This document shows, piece by piece, positions 17,489 through 26,392 of a stretch of 64,000 nucleotides of DNA (position 1 is its first letter; each line of letters opens with the position of its first letter). Source of the stretch: UBA11524 sp963617205 (lineage in GTDB: Bacteria; Bacillota; Clostridia; Christensenellales; Aristaeellaceae); NCBI GenBank assembly GCA_963617205.1, contig CAVEOA010000004.1, positions 115,380 to 179,379 of the forward strand. Reading direction: 5' to 3'. The notes beneath the pieces were generated by a model. That model made no database searches. It saw only the letters and a program-made list of their open reading frames with translations, and was not told the DNA's origin. A program made the position numbers and the translations under genes.

Positions 17489-18673
17489 TTATGCTTCAAA
17501 CGTCTGGATGCTTTGCAAATCCTCGTTCTTAATCAGCAGACCGGGGAAAATGACGCTGGAGATGACGCCAATGACGGCGGCGATGAGGAACATCGGGCGA
17601 ATGCCCACAAGGTCGGCGAAGATGCCGCCAAGGAAGGAGGAAATCACGATGGAGACGGCAGATTCAAACGTGTAGAGCAGCGTCTGGATGGTCGTCTTGA
17701 ACTGCGGCGCGACCATGCGGCTGAGCGTCAGCGAGATGGCGACGCTGTTGAGCATGTTCAGGCAGTTGAGCATCTGAATGGCAAACTGAATCTCCGGCGA
17801 GGTGATGAGGTACGTCAGCAGCCAGCGAACAGCGCCAATCATGCCGAGAATGAACAAAATCCGCTTCGTGCCGATTTTGCGGACAAGACGGTCGGCAAGA
17901 AACAGGAACGGAATCTCGCACAGCGCACCGGCGGCGAGCATCGTGCCGTACAGCTCATTCGAGCCGTGCAGCGTCTCCGTGAAGTACAGCGAGTAATAGG
18001 AGAAGTAGATGCCCTGCACGAGCGTGTACAGCATCATGTAGAGCATGAGCAGGAGAATCGGGCGATTCTTGAGAATGGTGCGCATGGGAAGGTGCTTGCC
18101 GCTTTGCCGGCTGTTGTGCCCCTTGAACGGCGGCAGCAGGAAAATCAGCAGGATGTTGAGCAGGCAGAAGGCGGAGAAAACGTAGAACGTCGAAGTGGTG
18201 CCGGATGCGGAGATCTGTCCGACGATGTACATGGCGATGGAGTAGCCGATTGCACCCATCATGCGGATTGGCCCGTAATCGTGATGGGACAGCTCGGAAT
18301 ATTCGACGCTCATCGATGTGTTCAGCGACGGCTCGACGCGGCGGCAGATGTAGTAAAGCGAGTAAAGCACCAGAATATAAAGGAAGGACTTGTTCAGCAA
18401 AATCAGCGGATAAAGAACGGCTGTAATCAGAATAAGCAGCTGAAGCAGGCGATTCTTGCTGCGGGAGCTGTCCGCAAGGACGCCGAGAAACGGCTGTGCG
18501 AGCATGGCGGCGGCTGCCGAAACGCCGGTGATGACGCCGATCATGGACTTGCTCAGCCCGATTTCGTTCAGGTAGATGCTGAAGTAGCTGCTCGTTGTGT
18601 CCATCATGAAGAAGGCGAAGTTGAACAGCAGGAGCGAATAATAGGAACGCTTGGAGAAAGATTCTGGCTGCAC
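17489..18673 (-). CDS. MFS transporter, oligosaccharide:H+ symporter-like
   Basis: 394 residues with about 12 hydrophobic helices and the loop AQPFLGVLADSSRSKNRLL (motif A-like) after helix 2, and an equivalent LADRLVRKIGTKR in the second half. N-terminal FNFAFFMMDTTSSYFSIYLN resembles the MFS_1-like group that includes LacY-type sugar carriers. Start GTG at 18673 is chosen over an in-frame TTG (18694) because AAAGGAGG lies between them. It is divergent from the enzyme-ABC operon beginning at 19021. Substrate unknown; inositol or a disaccharide are both possible. Confidence 0.85.
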   Translation of the reverse strand: MQPESFSKRSYYSLLLFNFAFFMMDTTSSYFSIYLNEIGLSKSMIGVITGVSAAAAMLAQPFLGVLADSSRSKNRLLQLLILITAVLYPLILLNKSFLYILVLYSLYYICRRVEPSLNTSMSVEYSELSHHDYGPIRMMGAIGYSIAMYIVGQISASGTTSTFYVFSAFCLLNILLIFLLPPFKGHNSRQSGKHLPMRTILKNRPILLLMLYMMLYTLVQGIYFSYYSLYFTETLHGSNELYGTMLAAGALCEIPFLFLADRLVRKIGTKRILFILGMIGAVRWLLTYLITSPEIQFAIQMLNCLNMLNSVAISLTLSRMVAPQFKTTIQTLLYTFESAVSIVISSFLGGIFADLVGIRPMFLIAAVIGVISSVIFPGLLIKNEDLQSIQTFEA

Positions 18674-18713
18674 GAACGGTTCCTCCTTTAACAATCGGAA
18701 AACGCTTGGAATG

Positions 18714-18742
18714 ATTATAAATCAAAAATCTAACGATTTCAA
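18714..18742 (-). promoter_or_regulatory. Sigma-A promoter of the MFS gene
   Basis: On the minus strand TTGAAA (18737-18742), 17-base spacer, TATAAT (18714-18719). A sequence AAGCGTTT just downstream (about 18700-18708) has the AANCGNTT core of LacI-type or cre operators, with several mismatches to full cre. Confidence 0.7.
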
Positions 18743-18934
18743 GAGAAAAATCAAACATGCCCAAAATGTAATCACATTTTATCCTGCTGAAGCGACGGAA
18801 TAAAACATGAAAAAAACGGCACAATCCGATAAAATTATGACAATGCAGTAAAAACGATAAAATTATCATCTTAAAATGTGAGCAAAATGTATAAATTCTG
18901 CCGAAAATCAAAAAATAAAAATTCGCAAAACCTG
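18743..18934. other. AT-rich spacer between divergent promoters
   Basis: Part of a 347-base non-coding stretch. It is markedly AT-rich compared with its neighbours, with several TAAAATTAT-like direct repeats (about 18828-18870), but no open frame with a ribosome site and no recognisable RNA. Probably regulatory DNA. Confidence 0.5.
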
Positions 18935-18963
18935 TTGACGAAATGGATAAGTTGTGGTATAGT
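18935..18963 (+). promoter_or_regulatory. Sigma-A promoter of the enzyme-LplB/LplC operon
   Basis: TTGACG (18935-18940), 17-base spacer, TATAGT (18958-18963). It lies inside an apparent upstream extension of the next gene, which shows that the real start is the ATG at 19021. Confidence 0.8.
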
Positions 18964-19020
18964 GTTGTTAGGTTCGATGAGCGAAACGCATCCATTCTTG
19001 ATGAAAGGGAATGCGGCGCG

Positions 19021-20754
19021 ATGACAGAAAAGTTATATACCTTCGGCAAATGGAAGGACGGTGCCAACCAGCTTATGCTTCATTTATCCGAGATGATGAC
19101 AAGCCATGATGCCCTGATTGACCGCTTGATGGCAGCTCAGGAAACAGACCCGCAAAATCCTGATTTCGGCGGCTTTATTCTTCCTAAGGTGATGATGGTC
19201 GAGCCGAGAGAAAGCGGCTTCCGCCTGTCTGATTTGATTATCGGCTATATCTGCAAGGAAAGCTGCCATTATCATGACGAACGCACGGCAGAGGCGATTC
19301 GGCGCACGCTTGTGTATATGGAGCGTCATCAGCGCCCCGACGGCTGCTTCGACCTGTCCGGCTGCAATTTTGCATCCCCGCCGGATACCGCCTTCATGAC
19401 GAATGCGATTTTCAACGCATGGTGGCTGATGGAAAAGCGCTGCGATGCAACCACTGAATGGCTCAAGGCGCCGGTGAAGCGCTTCATCGAGACCTGCGCA
19501 GAGGGAATTGCAGCAGGCGGCTTCCATACGCCGAACCACCGCTGGGCGATTTCTGCGTGCCTCAAGTGCGCATGGAAGGCAACGGGGCGCAAGGAGTTCT
19601 CCGACCGCGCGGATCAGTATCTGGCGGAAGGGCTCGACATCAACGAGGACGGCGAGTTTGCCGAGCGCAGTGCCGGCAACTACAATCAGGTCAACGATGA
19701 CCAGATGATCCGGTTGTACATCGGCACGGGCGAAAAGCGCTTCCTTGAGGCGAGCAAGGCGAATCTGGAGATGATGTTCGCTTACATCGACCCCGATGAT
19801 TCCGTGTTTACGAACAACTCCACCCGTCAGGACAACGGGCGCAAGGTTTATCTGGACACGTATTACATCCTCTTCCTGCTGACCGGCTACTTCCTCAAGG
19901 ACAAGAAGCTGGCGAGCGCGGCGGAGGTCATGTACGCCACGGCGAAGCGCCACGGCATCGTGTCCAACGGCATCGAATGGCTGCTGCTCTACGATGATCT
20001 GGACGGCTACGGGGATGACGAAACCTTTGACACCGTCTGCATGACCAAGTACAGCCGTATGTTCCCTGCGTCCCGCATTGCCCGCACGAGAAACGGCAAT
20101 TACTCCTGGACCATCATGGAGGATCGTCCGAACTTCCTGTATTTCCAGAGCGGCGCACTGACGATGTATCTGGTGATTTACGCCAACATCTGCGATCGTC
20201 GGCATTTCCTCGGCGAGAAGATGGAAGCGATTCCCGGCGGCTATCAGATGAAGTCCCATGCGGCAGGGTGGTATTATAAGCCCTTCTGGCCGAATCTGCC
20301 GGCAACGTCGGACTGGTGGGCGATGGATAACCCTCATACCCGTGAAAAGGTGCTGGGGCTGCCATTGGATATGACGGTGAACGTCGCGGATACCGGCGAC
20401 GGCATTGATGTCGCCATTCATACAGAAGGCATTGACCGGCTGCCCTTCCGCATTGAAGCAGGGGTGCTGCCCTGCATGGTGCGCGGCGAGCAGTTCCTGA
20501 TGGAGGGCAAGGCTGGGGAAAGCATCATCCTGATGAACGGCGAAGTGGAGCTGAGCAATCAGGCAGGGGATGTGATTACGCTGTCCCCCGGCTTCTGCGA
20601 GCATGGGAACCTTGGCCGCTCCACCAATGCTTATCCGCAGAGTCCTGACCACTTCACGCTGTACATGACGGATTTCACCCCCGTTGACCGGGTGATTCAT
20701 CTGGGCACAAAGCCCTTTGATCCGCGGTCACTGAGAGGAAGCAGCAATCGCTGA
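19021..20754 (+). CDS. Putative (alpha/alpha)-barrel carbohydrate-active enzyme
   Basis: 577 residues, no signal peptide. I recognise a family seen beside LplB/LplC transporters but cannot give a family number. Conserved-looking motifs: DLSGCNFASPPDTAFMTNAI, GGFHTPNHRWAISA, GLDINEDGEFAERSAGNYN and STRQDNGRKVYLDTYYI, spread over Trp/Leu-rich helices like a toroid fold, then a C-terminal beta domain. This order fits heparinase-II/III-like or unsaturated-uronide-acting enzymes. The ATG has AAAGGGA 10 bases upstream and sits 58 bases after the -10 box. First gene of the operon with two permeases and a binding protein, so it probably processes the imported sugar. Function not assigned. Confidence 0.8.
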   Translation: MTEKLYTFGKWKDGANQLMLHLSEMMTSHDALIDRLMAAQETDPQNPDFGGFILPKVMMVEPRESGFRLSDLIIGYICKESCHYHDERTAEAIRRTLVYMERHQRPDGCFDLSGCNFASPPDTAFMTNAIFNAWWLMEKRCDATTEWLKAPVKRFIETCAEGIAAGGFHTPNHRWAISACLKCAWKATGRKEFSDRADQYLAEGLDINEDGEFAERSAGNYNQVNDDQMIRLYIGTGEKRFLEASKANLEMMFAYIDPDDSVFTNNSTRQDNGRKVYLDTYYILFLLTGYFLKDKKLASAAEVMYATAKRHGIVSNGIEWLLLYDDLDGYGDDETFDTVCMTKYSRMFPASRIARTRNGNYSWTIMEDRPNFLYFQSGALTMYLVIYANICDRRHFLGEKMEAIPGGYQMKSHAAGWYYKPFWPNLPATSDWWAMDNPHTREKVLGLPLDMTVNVADTGDGIDVAIHTEGIDRLPFRIEAGVLPCMVRGEQFLMEGKAGESIILMNGEVELSNQAGDVITLSPGFCEHGNLGRSTNAYPQSPDHFTLYMTDFTPVDRVIHLGTKPFDPRSLRGSSNR

Positions 20755-20777
20755 TAAGACCGATGGAAGGAAAGTGA

Positions 20778-21749
20778 ATGCAAATGAGCAAGATTGCACG
20801 TGCAAGCAAGCCGACGCTCAGCGATCGGTTCTCGAAGACGATGCGCGGCTATTGGCGCTACCGCTACCTGATGCTGCTGTTGATTCCGAGCATTGTTGTG
20901 CTGCTGATCTTCAAGTATGAGCCGATGTACGGCGTGATCATTGCATTCAAGAACTTCAAGATCAAGCTGGGTATTACCGGTTCACCCTGGTACGATCCCT
21001 TCTGGGGCGTATTCGCCAAGGCCTTCGGCAAGCCGGCGTTCTGGCAGGCATTCGAGAACACGGTCATCCTCGGCCTCATGAATTTCGTGATCGGCTTCCC
21101 GATGCCCATCATTCTGGCGCTCCTGCTTAACGAGCTGCGCAACGAGCGCTACAAGAAGGTCGTCCAAACCTTCTCCTATCTGCCGCATTTCATTTCGTGG
21201 GTTACGCTCTCCGGTCTGTTCATTCAGCTGCTGTCGCCGTCCACTGGTCCGCTTGCGGCGCTGGCAAGGGCGTGCGGCATGACGCCATACTACTTCATGG
21301 GCGAGGTCAGCACCTTCCGCTGGGTGCTGGTTGTGACGAACATCTGGAAGAGCGTCGGCTGGGGCTCCATCATCTATCTGGCGGCGCTGTCAGCCGTGGA
21401 TCAGGAAATGTACGAGGCGGCGCTGATTGACGGCGCATCGCGGTTCCAGCGCGTCTGGTACATCACGCTGCCGTCCATCCTGCCGACCGTGACGGTCATG
21501 CTGATTCTCCGCTCCGGTTCCATCCTGAGCGACAACTTCGATCAGGTGTACAACATGATGAACAGCGCCGTGTACCGCGTATCGAACGTGCTGGGCGTCT
21601 ACACCTACGATCTGGGTCTTAAGAACATGACGAACAGCTCACTGGCGGAGGCAACCGCTGTCGGACTGTTCCGCAATGTGATTTCGCTGGCGCTGGTGCT
21701 GATTACAAACGGCATCTCCAAGAAAATCAGCGACAACGGCATCTGGTAA
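20778..21749 (+). CDS. ABC sugar permease, LplB type
   Basis: 323 residues with six predicted membrane helices. Signatures of the LplB group are FKYEPMYGVIIAFKNFK near the first helix, LLNELRNERYKKVVQTFSYL, and the EAA loop EMYEAALIDGASRFQRVWY ahead of ITLPSILPT. GGAAGGAAAG lies before the ATG and the gene follows the putative enzyme by 23 bases. It pairs with the next permease to form the membrane channel; the ATPase is not encoded here, as is usual for systems that share an MsmK-like ATPase. Confidence 0.93.
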   Translation: MQMSKIARASKPTLSDRFSKTMRGYWRYRYLMLLLIPSIVVLLIFKYEPMYGVIIAFKNFKIKLGITGSPWYDPFWGVFAKAFGKPAFWQAFENTVILGLMNFVIGFPMPIILALLLNELRNERYKKVVQTFSYLPHFISWVTLSGLFIQLLSPSTGPLAALARACGMTPYYFMGEVSTFRWVLVVTNIWKSVGWGSIIYLAALSAVDQEMYEAALIDGASRFQRVWYITLPSILPTVTVMLILRSGSILSDNFDQVYNMMNSAVYRVSNVLGVYTYDLGLKNMTNSSLAEATAVGLFRNVISLALVLITNGISKKISDNGIW

Positions 21750-21767
21750 GGAAGGGGGAGGCATGAA

Positions 21768-22679
21768 ATGGTTACAGCCGTGAAGAAGCGTGGGCACAGT
21801 GGTCGGATTAAGCGCAGCGTCGGCGAGCATATCTTCGATGTATTCAACGTCATCATCCTTGGCTTCCTGGCGCTGACGATGCTCTATCCCTTCTGGTACG
21901 AGCTGGCGCTGTCCCTGGCGGATGCGGAAAAGGTCGCCATCTCGAAGGTCTACATCTGGCCGGAATACCTGAGCCTGGAGAGCTACGCCAACGTGCTTTC
22001 CTCCAAGTACATCTATTACGGCTACTTCTGGACGATTGTCCGCACGGTGCTCGGCACTTTGGTGGCGCTGCTTCTCGGTGTCCACTACGCCTACGCGCTG
22101 AGCAAGAAGGATTTCCCGAACCGCAATTTCTGGACGACGCTGCTGGTGATTACCATGTTCTTCTCCGGCGGCATGGTGCCGGAATACCTGCTTATCCGCA
22201 ACCTGAACCTGATTAACAGCATCTGGTCGCTGATTCTGCCCGGCGCCATCAGCGCGTACAACATCACCATCATGCGCAATTACCTGATGTCGCTGCCGGA
22301 TTCGCTGGAGGAAAGCGCGCGCATCGATGGCGCGAACGATATCCTGATTCTCTACCGCATCATTCTGCCGCTTTCCAAGCCGATTCTCGCCACGGTCGCC
22401 CTGTGGACGGCAGTCGGTCACTGGAACGCCTGGTTCGATGCCATGCTCTACGTCCAGGACACGAACAAGCAGGTGCTCGCCATTACGCTTCGCCGCATCG
22501 TGCTGCAAGGCTCGAACAGCGTTGTGAGCATGTCCGGCGAGGAGGTCAACACGAACATGACCAGCGACACCATCAAGGCTGCAACCATCATGGTGGCAAC
22601 GGTGCCCATCCTGTGCGTGTATCCCTTCGTGCAGAAGTACTTCGTCAAGGGCGTTATGGTTGGTTCTCTGAAGGGCTGA
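21768..22679 (+). CDS. ABC sugar permease, LplC type
   Basis: 303 residues, six helices. N-terminal HIFDVFNVIILGFLALTMLY and YPFWYELALSLAD are typical of LplC proteins; the EAA loop is SLEESARIDGANDILILYR with IILPLSKPILATVALW after it. The C-terminus YFVKGVMVGSLKG is the usual ending of the group. Starts 18 bases after the LplB gene, preceded by GGAAGGGGGAGG. Partner of the permease and binding protein on both sides. Confidence 0.93.
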   Translation: MVTAVKKRGHSGRIKRSVGEHIFDVFNVIILGFLALTMLYPFWYELALSLADAEKVAISKVYIWPEYLSLESYANVLSSKYIYYGYFWTIVRTVLGTLVALLLGVHYAYALSKKDFPNRNFWTTLLVITMFFSGGMVPEYLLIRNLNLINSIWSLILPGAISAYNITIMRNYLMSLPDSLEESARIDGANDILILYRIILPLSKPILATVALWTAVGHWNAWFDAMLYVQDTNKQVLAITLRRIVLQGSNSVVSMSGEEVNTNMTSDTIKAATIMVATVPILCVYPFVQKYFVKGVMVGSLKG

Positions 22680-22739
22680 GGCTGCGGCGTACCGAGCTGC
22701 ACTACCCTTCTTGAGCATATAAACAAAGGAGGAGATCCC

Positions 22740-24368
22740 ATGCGTAAACTCGTCTCTCTGGCTGCCATCCTGTGTCTGCTGCTTACGATCGTTGTGATCC
22801 CGACGGCATCCGCCGAAACGACGGAAATCGACTGGAGCACCCGGGACAAGGTAACCATTACCTGGACGACCTACTACACCGCACCGCCGACTGAAGACGC
22901 CGTCATCATCAAGATGATCGAAGAGCGCTTCAACTGCGATATCGAAATGCTGCCGATCGACGATGCCAACTTCAATGAGGTGCTCAACACCTACATCATG
23001 GGCGGCAACGTCCCGGACGTCATCCGTCTGAAGGATCCCAGCCAGTTCTCCGGCTATGTGGATCAGGAAGTGCTGGGCGCCATCGATATGGACACCCTGC
23101 GCACCCTTGCTCCGAAGATCTGCGCCGCTATTGACAACTATGCGGACGGCTCCTTCTGGGCATACGGCGCTGTGGACGGCGTGCAGTACGGCATTCCGGC
23201 CATCGCTTCCGGCAACATGTTCCATCTGCCGGTCGTCTACAACGAGACCTGGCTGAAGAACCTGAACGCTGAAATCCCGACGACCCTGGACGAGTTCCAC
23301 GACCTGATGGTTCGCTTCACCAAGGAAGATCCTGACGGCAACGGCGTGGACGACACCTACGGTCTGTCCTCCGACGGTCTGCGCGTGCTGTGGGGCGCTT
23401 ATGGCGTGAACCCCGGTGCCTGCGACGGCCGCACCGACCACTCCTACTTCCAGCTGCTGGATGGCGAAGTGCAGTATGCCGCAACGTCCAACCAGTACAA
23501 GGAAGCCCTGAAGGTTGCTCATGAATGGTACGTGGAAGGCATCATCGATCCGGAATTCGTCACCGGCGAGAACACCGGCGGCTACTGGGCAATCTCTCAC
23601 AGCATGGTCAATCACCGCATCGGCATGACCGTCCGTGGTAACTACTATCACTGGGTGATGCCTGGTCAGTATCAGGTTTACGACACCGAAGGCAACCTGA
23701 TCGACTGCGAAGCCGGCAACGTGGCCAAGGAATTCCTCGCGGTCAACCCCGACGAATCCGTCGTGCTGGGTCAGCCTGTTGAAGGCCCCTACGGCGCGGG
23801 CGTGAAGAGCTGGAACATGCTGGCTCAGTTCTACTGCTTCTCCGAGAGCGCAACCTCCAACCCCGACAAATGGGAACGCATCTGCGCCATCATGGAATTC
23901 ATGGATCGTCAGTATTCCGACGACGTGGAAACCTACACCAGCTGGTGGGAAGACGTCTATGGCGAAGTGAACAACTACTGGTACTGGCAGGATCCTGAAA
24001 ACCACATTGCGTATACGACCGACGCTTTCCGTGATAAGTATCCGGAATTCGCTTCTGTTGACGAGTATGGCCCGACCCAGTGGGGTCCCCAGCTTGCCAT
24101 CCTGCTGCCGACCCGCGGCAACCTGTGGGCGGAAAGCATCCACTATGACGAGAAGGGCATCGTGAACCTGGTGCAGTTCTCTCTGCCTCTGATGGCTGAA
24201 TATCAGAGCAACCTGACCCATCTGAAGGACACCTGGATGATCGACTTCATCACCGGTGCGAAGGATGTTGACGCTGATTGGGACGCTTATATTAATGAAA
24301 TGAACGCCTCCGGTCTGCAGGAAATGGTTGACGAAGTCCGCGAATGGTACGCATCCGCCACGAAGTAA
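22740..24368 (+). CDS. Extracellular solute-binding protein of the LplB/LplC transporter
   Basis: 542 residues. Signal peptide: Lys-rich start, hydrophobic core to about residue 22 and a cleavage-like TASA-ET. The only Cys in the core (12) lacks a lipobox, so it looks secreted or anchored by another means rather than a lipoprotein, which is unusual for this group. The body has GGNVPDVIRLKDPSQFSGYV and KEDPDGNGVDDTYGLS, typical of LplA-like oligosaccharide receptors. AAAGGAGGAG precedes the ATG. It closes the operon, followed by a strong terminator. Codon choice is conspicuously uniform (CTG, CGC, AAC), suggesting high expression. Confidence 0.88.
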   Translation: MRKLVSLAAILCLLLTIVVIPTASAETTEIDWSTRDKVTITWTTYYTAPPTEDAVIIKMIEERFNCDIEMLPIDDANFNEVLNTYIMGGNVPDVIRLKDPSQFSGYVDQEVLGAIDMDTLRTLAPKICAAIDNYADGSFWAYGAVDGVQYGIPAIASGNMFHLPVVYNETWLKNLNAEIPTTLDEFHDLMVRFTKEDPDGNGVDDTYGLSSDGLRVLWGAYGVNPGACDGRTDHSYFQLLDGEVQYAATSNQYKEALKVAHEWYVEGIIDPEFVTGENTGGYWAISHSMVNHRIGMTVRGNYYHWVMPGQYQVYDTEGNLIDCEAGNVAKEFLAVNPDESVVLGQPVEGPYGAGVKSWNMLAQFYCFSESATSNPDKWERICAIMEFMDRQYSDDVETYTSWWEDVYGEVNNYWYWQDPENHIAYTTDAFRDKYPEFASVDEYGPTQWGPQLAILLPTRGNLWAESIHYDEKGIVNLVQFSLPLMAEYQSNLTHLKDTWMIDFITGAKDVDADWDAYINEMNASGLQEMVDEVREWYASATK

Positions 24369-24415
24369 GACGGTTTGCAGATTGCGATTCGCTAATCCCT
24401 GCAAAGTAAACATGG

Positions 24416-24452
24416 GCACCGCACGGTCAGCAATGGCTGTGCGGTGCTTTTT
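24416..24452 (+). terminator. Rho-independent terminator of the ABC operon
   Basis: GCACCGCAC (24416-24424) pairs with GTGCGGTGC (24439-24447), then TTTTT. Confidence 0.9.
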
Positions 24453-24551
24453 GACTGCCTAAAAAAGATTCATATAAGAGGAAAGGCAATAAGCAATTTG
24501 AATTTAAATGGAATTGTCGGGAAAAAATCTTCCCTGATTATACGAATAAAG

Positions 24552-24580
24552 TTGACATAATCTTAACTATGTGATATAAT
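24552..24580 (+). promoter_or_regulatory. Consensus sigma-A promoter of the flavoprotein gene
   Basis: TTGACA (24552-24557), 17-base spacer, TATAAT (24575-24580): a perfect consensus, implying strong expression of the gene at 24651. Confidence 0.9.
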
Positions 24581-24650
24581 AAACGATAGCGAGCTTGCTT
24601 GATGCAGAAAAAAGCGAGCAACTGCAAAACAAAATGGAGGGAATCATTCT

Positions 24651-25592
24651 ATGGATATGAACACGAGTCGCCGCGACTTTTTGCGTACGACCGGCAAAGG
24701 CCTGCTTGGCGTTGCCGTTGCTTCTGTGCTGCCTGTCGGGCTGAGCACTGGCGTTGCCGAAGGAGAAATCGAAGCTCCTGCTTGGCCCTGGAAGTGGGAA
24801 AAGCTGGATCCGCAGGAGGTCATGGAAGCCGGTTATAAGGCGTTCTATTCTCACGGCGGCTGCTGCGCCGGTGCGTTCGCTGCCATCATCGAAACGCTGG
24901 CGGCCAAGTATGGCTACCCGTACAATCAGTTCAATGCCCGCATGTTCGCCAATGGTGCCGGCGGCTACGGTCAGCAATCCCTGTGCGGCTCTTTGGGCGG
25001 CTGCTGCGCAATCTTCGGTCTGTTCTGCGAGGGAACCGAAGCTGGTCAGCTGCGCAATGAGCTGTATGCATGGTACAAGGAAAAGCCCTTCCCGGAATAT
25101 CAGCCTGAGTTCAAGGCGCCCACGACGACCGTGGCAGGCTCTGTGGAATGCCGCGATTCCGTGAACAAGTACATGGACGCTACCGGCTTCACCATGGCGG
25201 ACGATGGCCGCAAGGCTCGCTGCGCTGCCGTGACGGGCGAAACCGCTGCGAAGGCCGTTGAAATCCTGAATGTGCACTTCGGCTACAGCGAGGCTGTTGC
25301 GGAGACTGAAACCGAGGAAGAGACCACGGCCGACAACGAGTTCATCGGCGAGGCGACGAGCGAAATCGGCGGTCCGATCAAGGTGAAGGTCACCATGGAT
25401 GGCGACAAGATTGCCAAGATCGAAGTGCTGAGCCACAACGAGACCGCAGGCATCTCTGATCCTGCCTTCGCGCTGGTGGACAAGATGGTCGAGAATAACT
25501 CGACGGCTGTCGATACGGTGACCGGCGCAACCAAGACGAGCGAAGCGCTGATCGCTGCTGTCAACGATGCTCTGGCCAAGGCTGGCAGATAA
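24651..25592 (+). CDS. Tat-exported redox protein: C_GCAxxG_C_C cysteine domain plus FMN-binding domain
   Basis: 313 residues. The N-terminus MDMNTSRRDFLRTTGKGLLG has the Tat pattern with Arg7-Arg8. Residues about 55-220 carry clustered cysteines (71, 72, 112, 118, 119, 126) in HGGCCAGAF and LCGSLGGCCAIFGLFC, which match the C_GCAxxG_C_C family. Residues about 237-313 are an FMN_bind domain ending in VDTVTGATKTS; Asp288-x-x-Thr-Gly-Ala-Thr294 fits the ApbE flavinylation motif, so Thr294 is the likely FMN attachment site. A Glu/Thr-rich linker joins them. Expected outside the membrane as a flavin electron carrier. Single-gene unit with its own strong promoter and terminator; no ApbE in the window. 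Confidence 0.85.
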   Translation: MDMNTSRRDFLRTTGKGLLGVAVASVLPVGLSTGVAEGEIEAPAWPWKWEKLDPQEVMEAGYKAFYSHGGCCAGAFAAIIETLAAKYGYPYNQFNARMFANGAGGYGQQSLCGSLGGCCAIFGLFCEGTEAGQLRNELYAWYKEKPFPEYQPEFKAPTTTVAGSVECRDSVNKYMDATGFTMADDGRKARCAAVTGETAAKAVEILNVHFGYSEAVAETETEEETTADNEFIGEATSEIGGPIKVKVTMDGDKIAKIEVLSHNETAGISDPAFALVDKMVENNSTAVDTVTGATKTSEALIAAVNDALAKAGR

Positions 25593-25612
25593 TTTCATAC
25601 GCACACAAAAAG

Positions 25613-25647
25613 CCCTCAGGTGGTTTGCGCCGCCTGAGGGTGTTTTT
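25613..25647. terminator. Terminator shared by flavoprotein and phosphoesterase genes
   Basis: CCCTCAGGTGG (25613-25623) pairs with CCGCCTGAGGG (25630-25640), then TGTTTTT; an AAAA tract on the left supports use from the other strand. The minus-strand gene's stop lies within it. Confidence 0.85.
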
Positions 25648-26392
25648 ATCGGGCATCAAGGACGGATAATTCCGGCAGAAGCTTCAGGATGATCAGCTCG
25701 CACGGGCAGCGAAAGCGCGGCACGAAGGTTGAATTGGTTACGCCGCGGCTGACAAACAGACGGTTGCCGCAATAGAAGCCGCTCGTTAGCTTCGGCAGCA
25801 GCCCCTGACCGGGTGCGTACAGCCCCTGCGAGCCGATGCGCATCTGTCCGCCGTGGGCATGACCGGAAAGCGTCAGGTCGATGGCGTAGGGGGCAATCAA
25901 CGAAGGAAACAGCTCCGGGTGATGGCAGAGCAGCAGCTTGAAACCAACCTGTGAAGCCATGTCGGCAAGGAAAGGACGCTTTGCCTGCAGCTGGCTGCTG
26001 CAATCCGACGCAGCCTTGTCGCGGAGGACGCTGCTCAATCCACCCAGCACGATGCCGCGAAAATCGACAAACAAATCATCGAGAATGACGGCGCCGCTTT
26101 GTTCGGCAAGCGGCCAATAGGCTGCAATATCCTTCAAGCGGCGCTCGTGATTGCCGATGTTATAGAACGTCGGGGCGATTTTGACGGCTTCGTGCAGGAA
26201 GGTCAGCGCATTGTGCCACCCGTGACGGCGATGCCGATGGACAAGGTCGCCGCCGATGAGGATGGCATCGCAGCCGTGCAGCAGCGGCAGCACATCCTTG
26301 ACATTGCCGTCATGAAAGTCCGCAACGAAGGCGACTGTCAGCGGCTGGGTGATTTTTGGCGAGCGAACGATCGCTTCGGTGCGCTTAATCAT
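25646..26392 (-). CDS. Metallophosphoesterase (YkuE/YaeI-like)
   Basis: 248 residues with all calcineurin-like phosphoesterase motifs in order: VADFHDGNVKD, LIGGDLVHRH, YNIGNHERR, LLCHHPELF and SGHAHGGQMRIG. The first motif is DFHD in place of the common DLHxG/DxH, still supplying Asp and His. No signal peptide or anchor is obvious. Start overlaps the previous minus-strand gene by 8 bases, so it is translated in the fbp-uvrB string. Likely substrate is a lipid-linked or nucleotide phosphoester; not determinable. Confidence 0.88.
   Translation of the reverse strand: MIKRTEAIVRSPKITQPLTVAFVADFHDGNVKDVLPLLHGCDAILIGGDLVHRHRRHGWHNALTFLHEAVKIAPTFYNIGNHERRLKDIAAYWPLAEQSGAVILDDLFVDFRGIVLGGLSSVLRDKAASDCSSQLQAKRPFLADMASQVGFKLLLCHHPELFPSLIAPYAIDLTLSGHAHGGQMRIGSQGLYAPGQGLLPKLTSGFYCGNRLFVSRGVTNSTFVPRFRCPCELIILKLLPELSVLDAR

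Noticed and set aside
18695..18712. Catabolite-responsive element upstream of the MFS gene
   Set aside because: The AAGCGTTT core is present but about three positions of the 14-base cre consensus fail, so it is mentioned only as a weak operator-like sequence.
21639..24419. 926-codon open frame opposite the permease and binding-protein genes
   Set aside because: Its length comes from codon bias of the real genes on the other strand. No family resemblance and no start signal.
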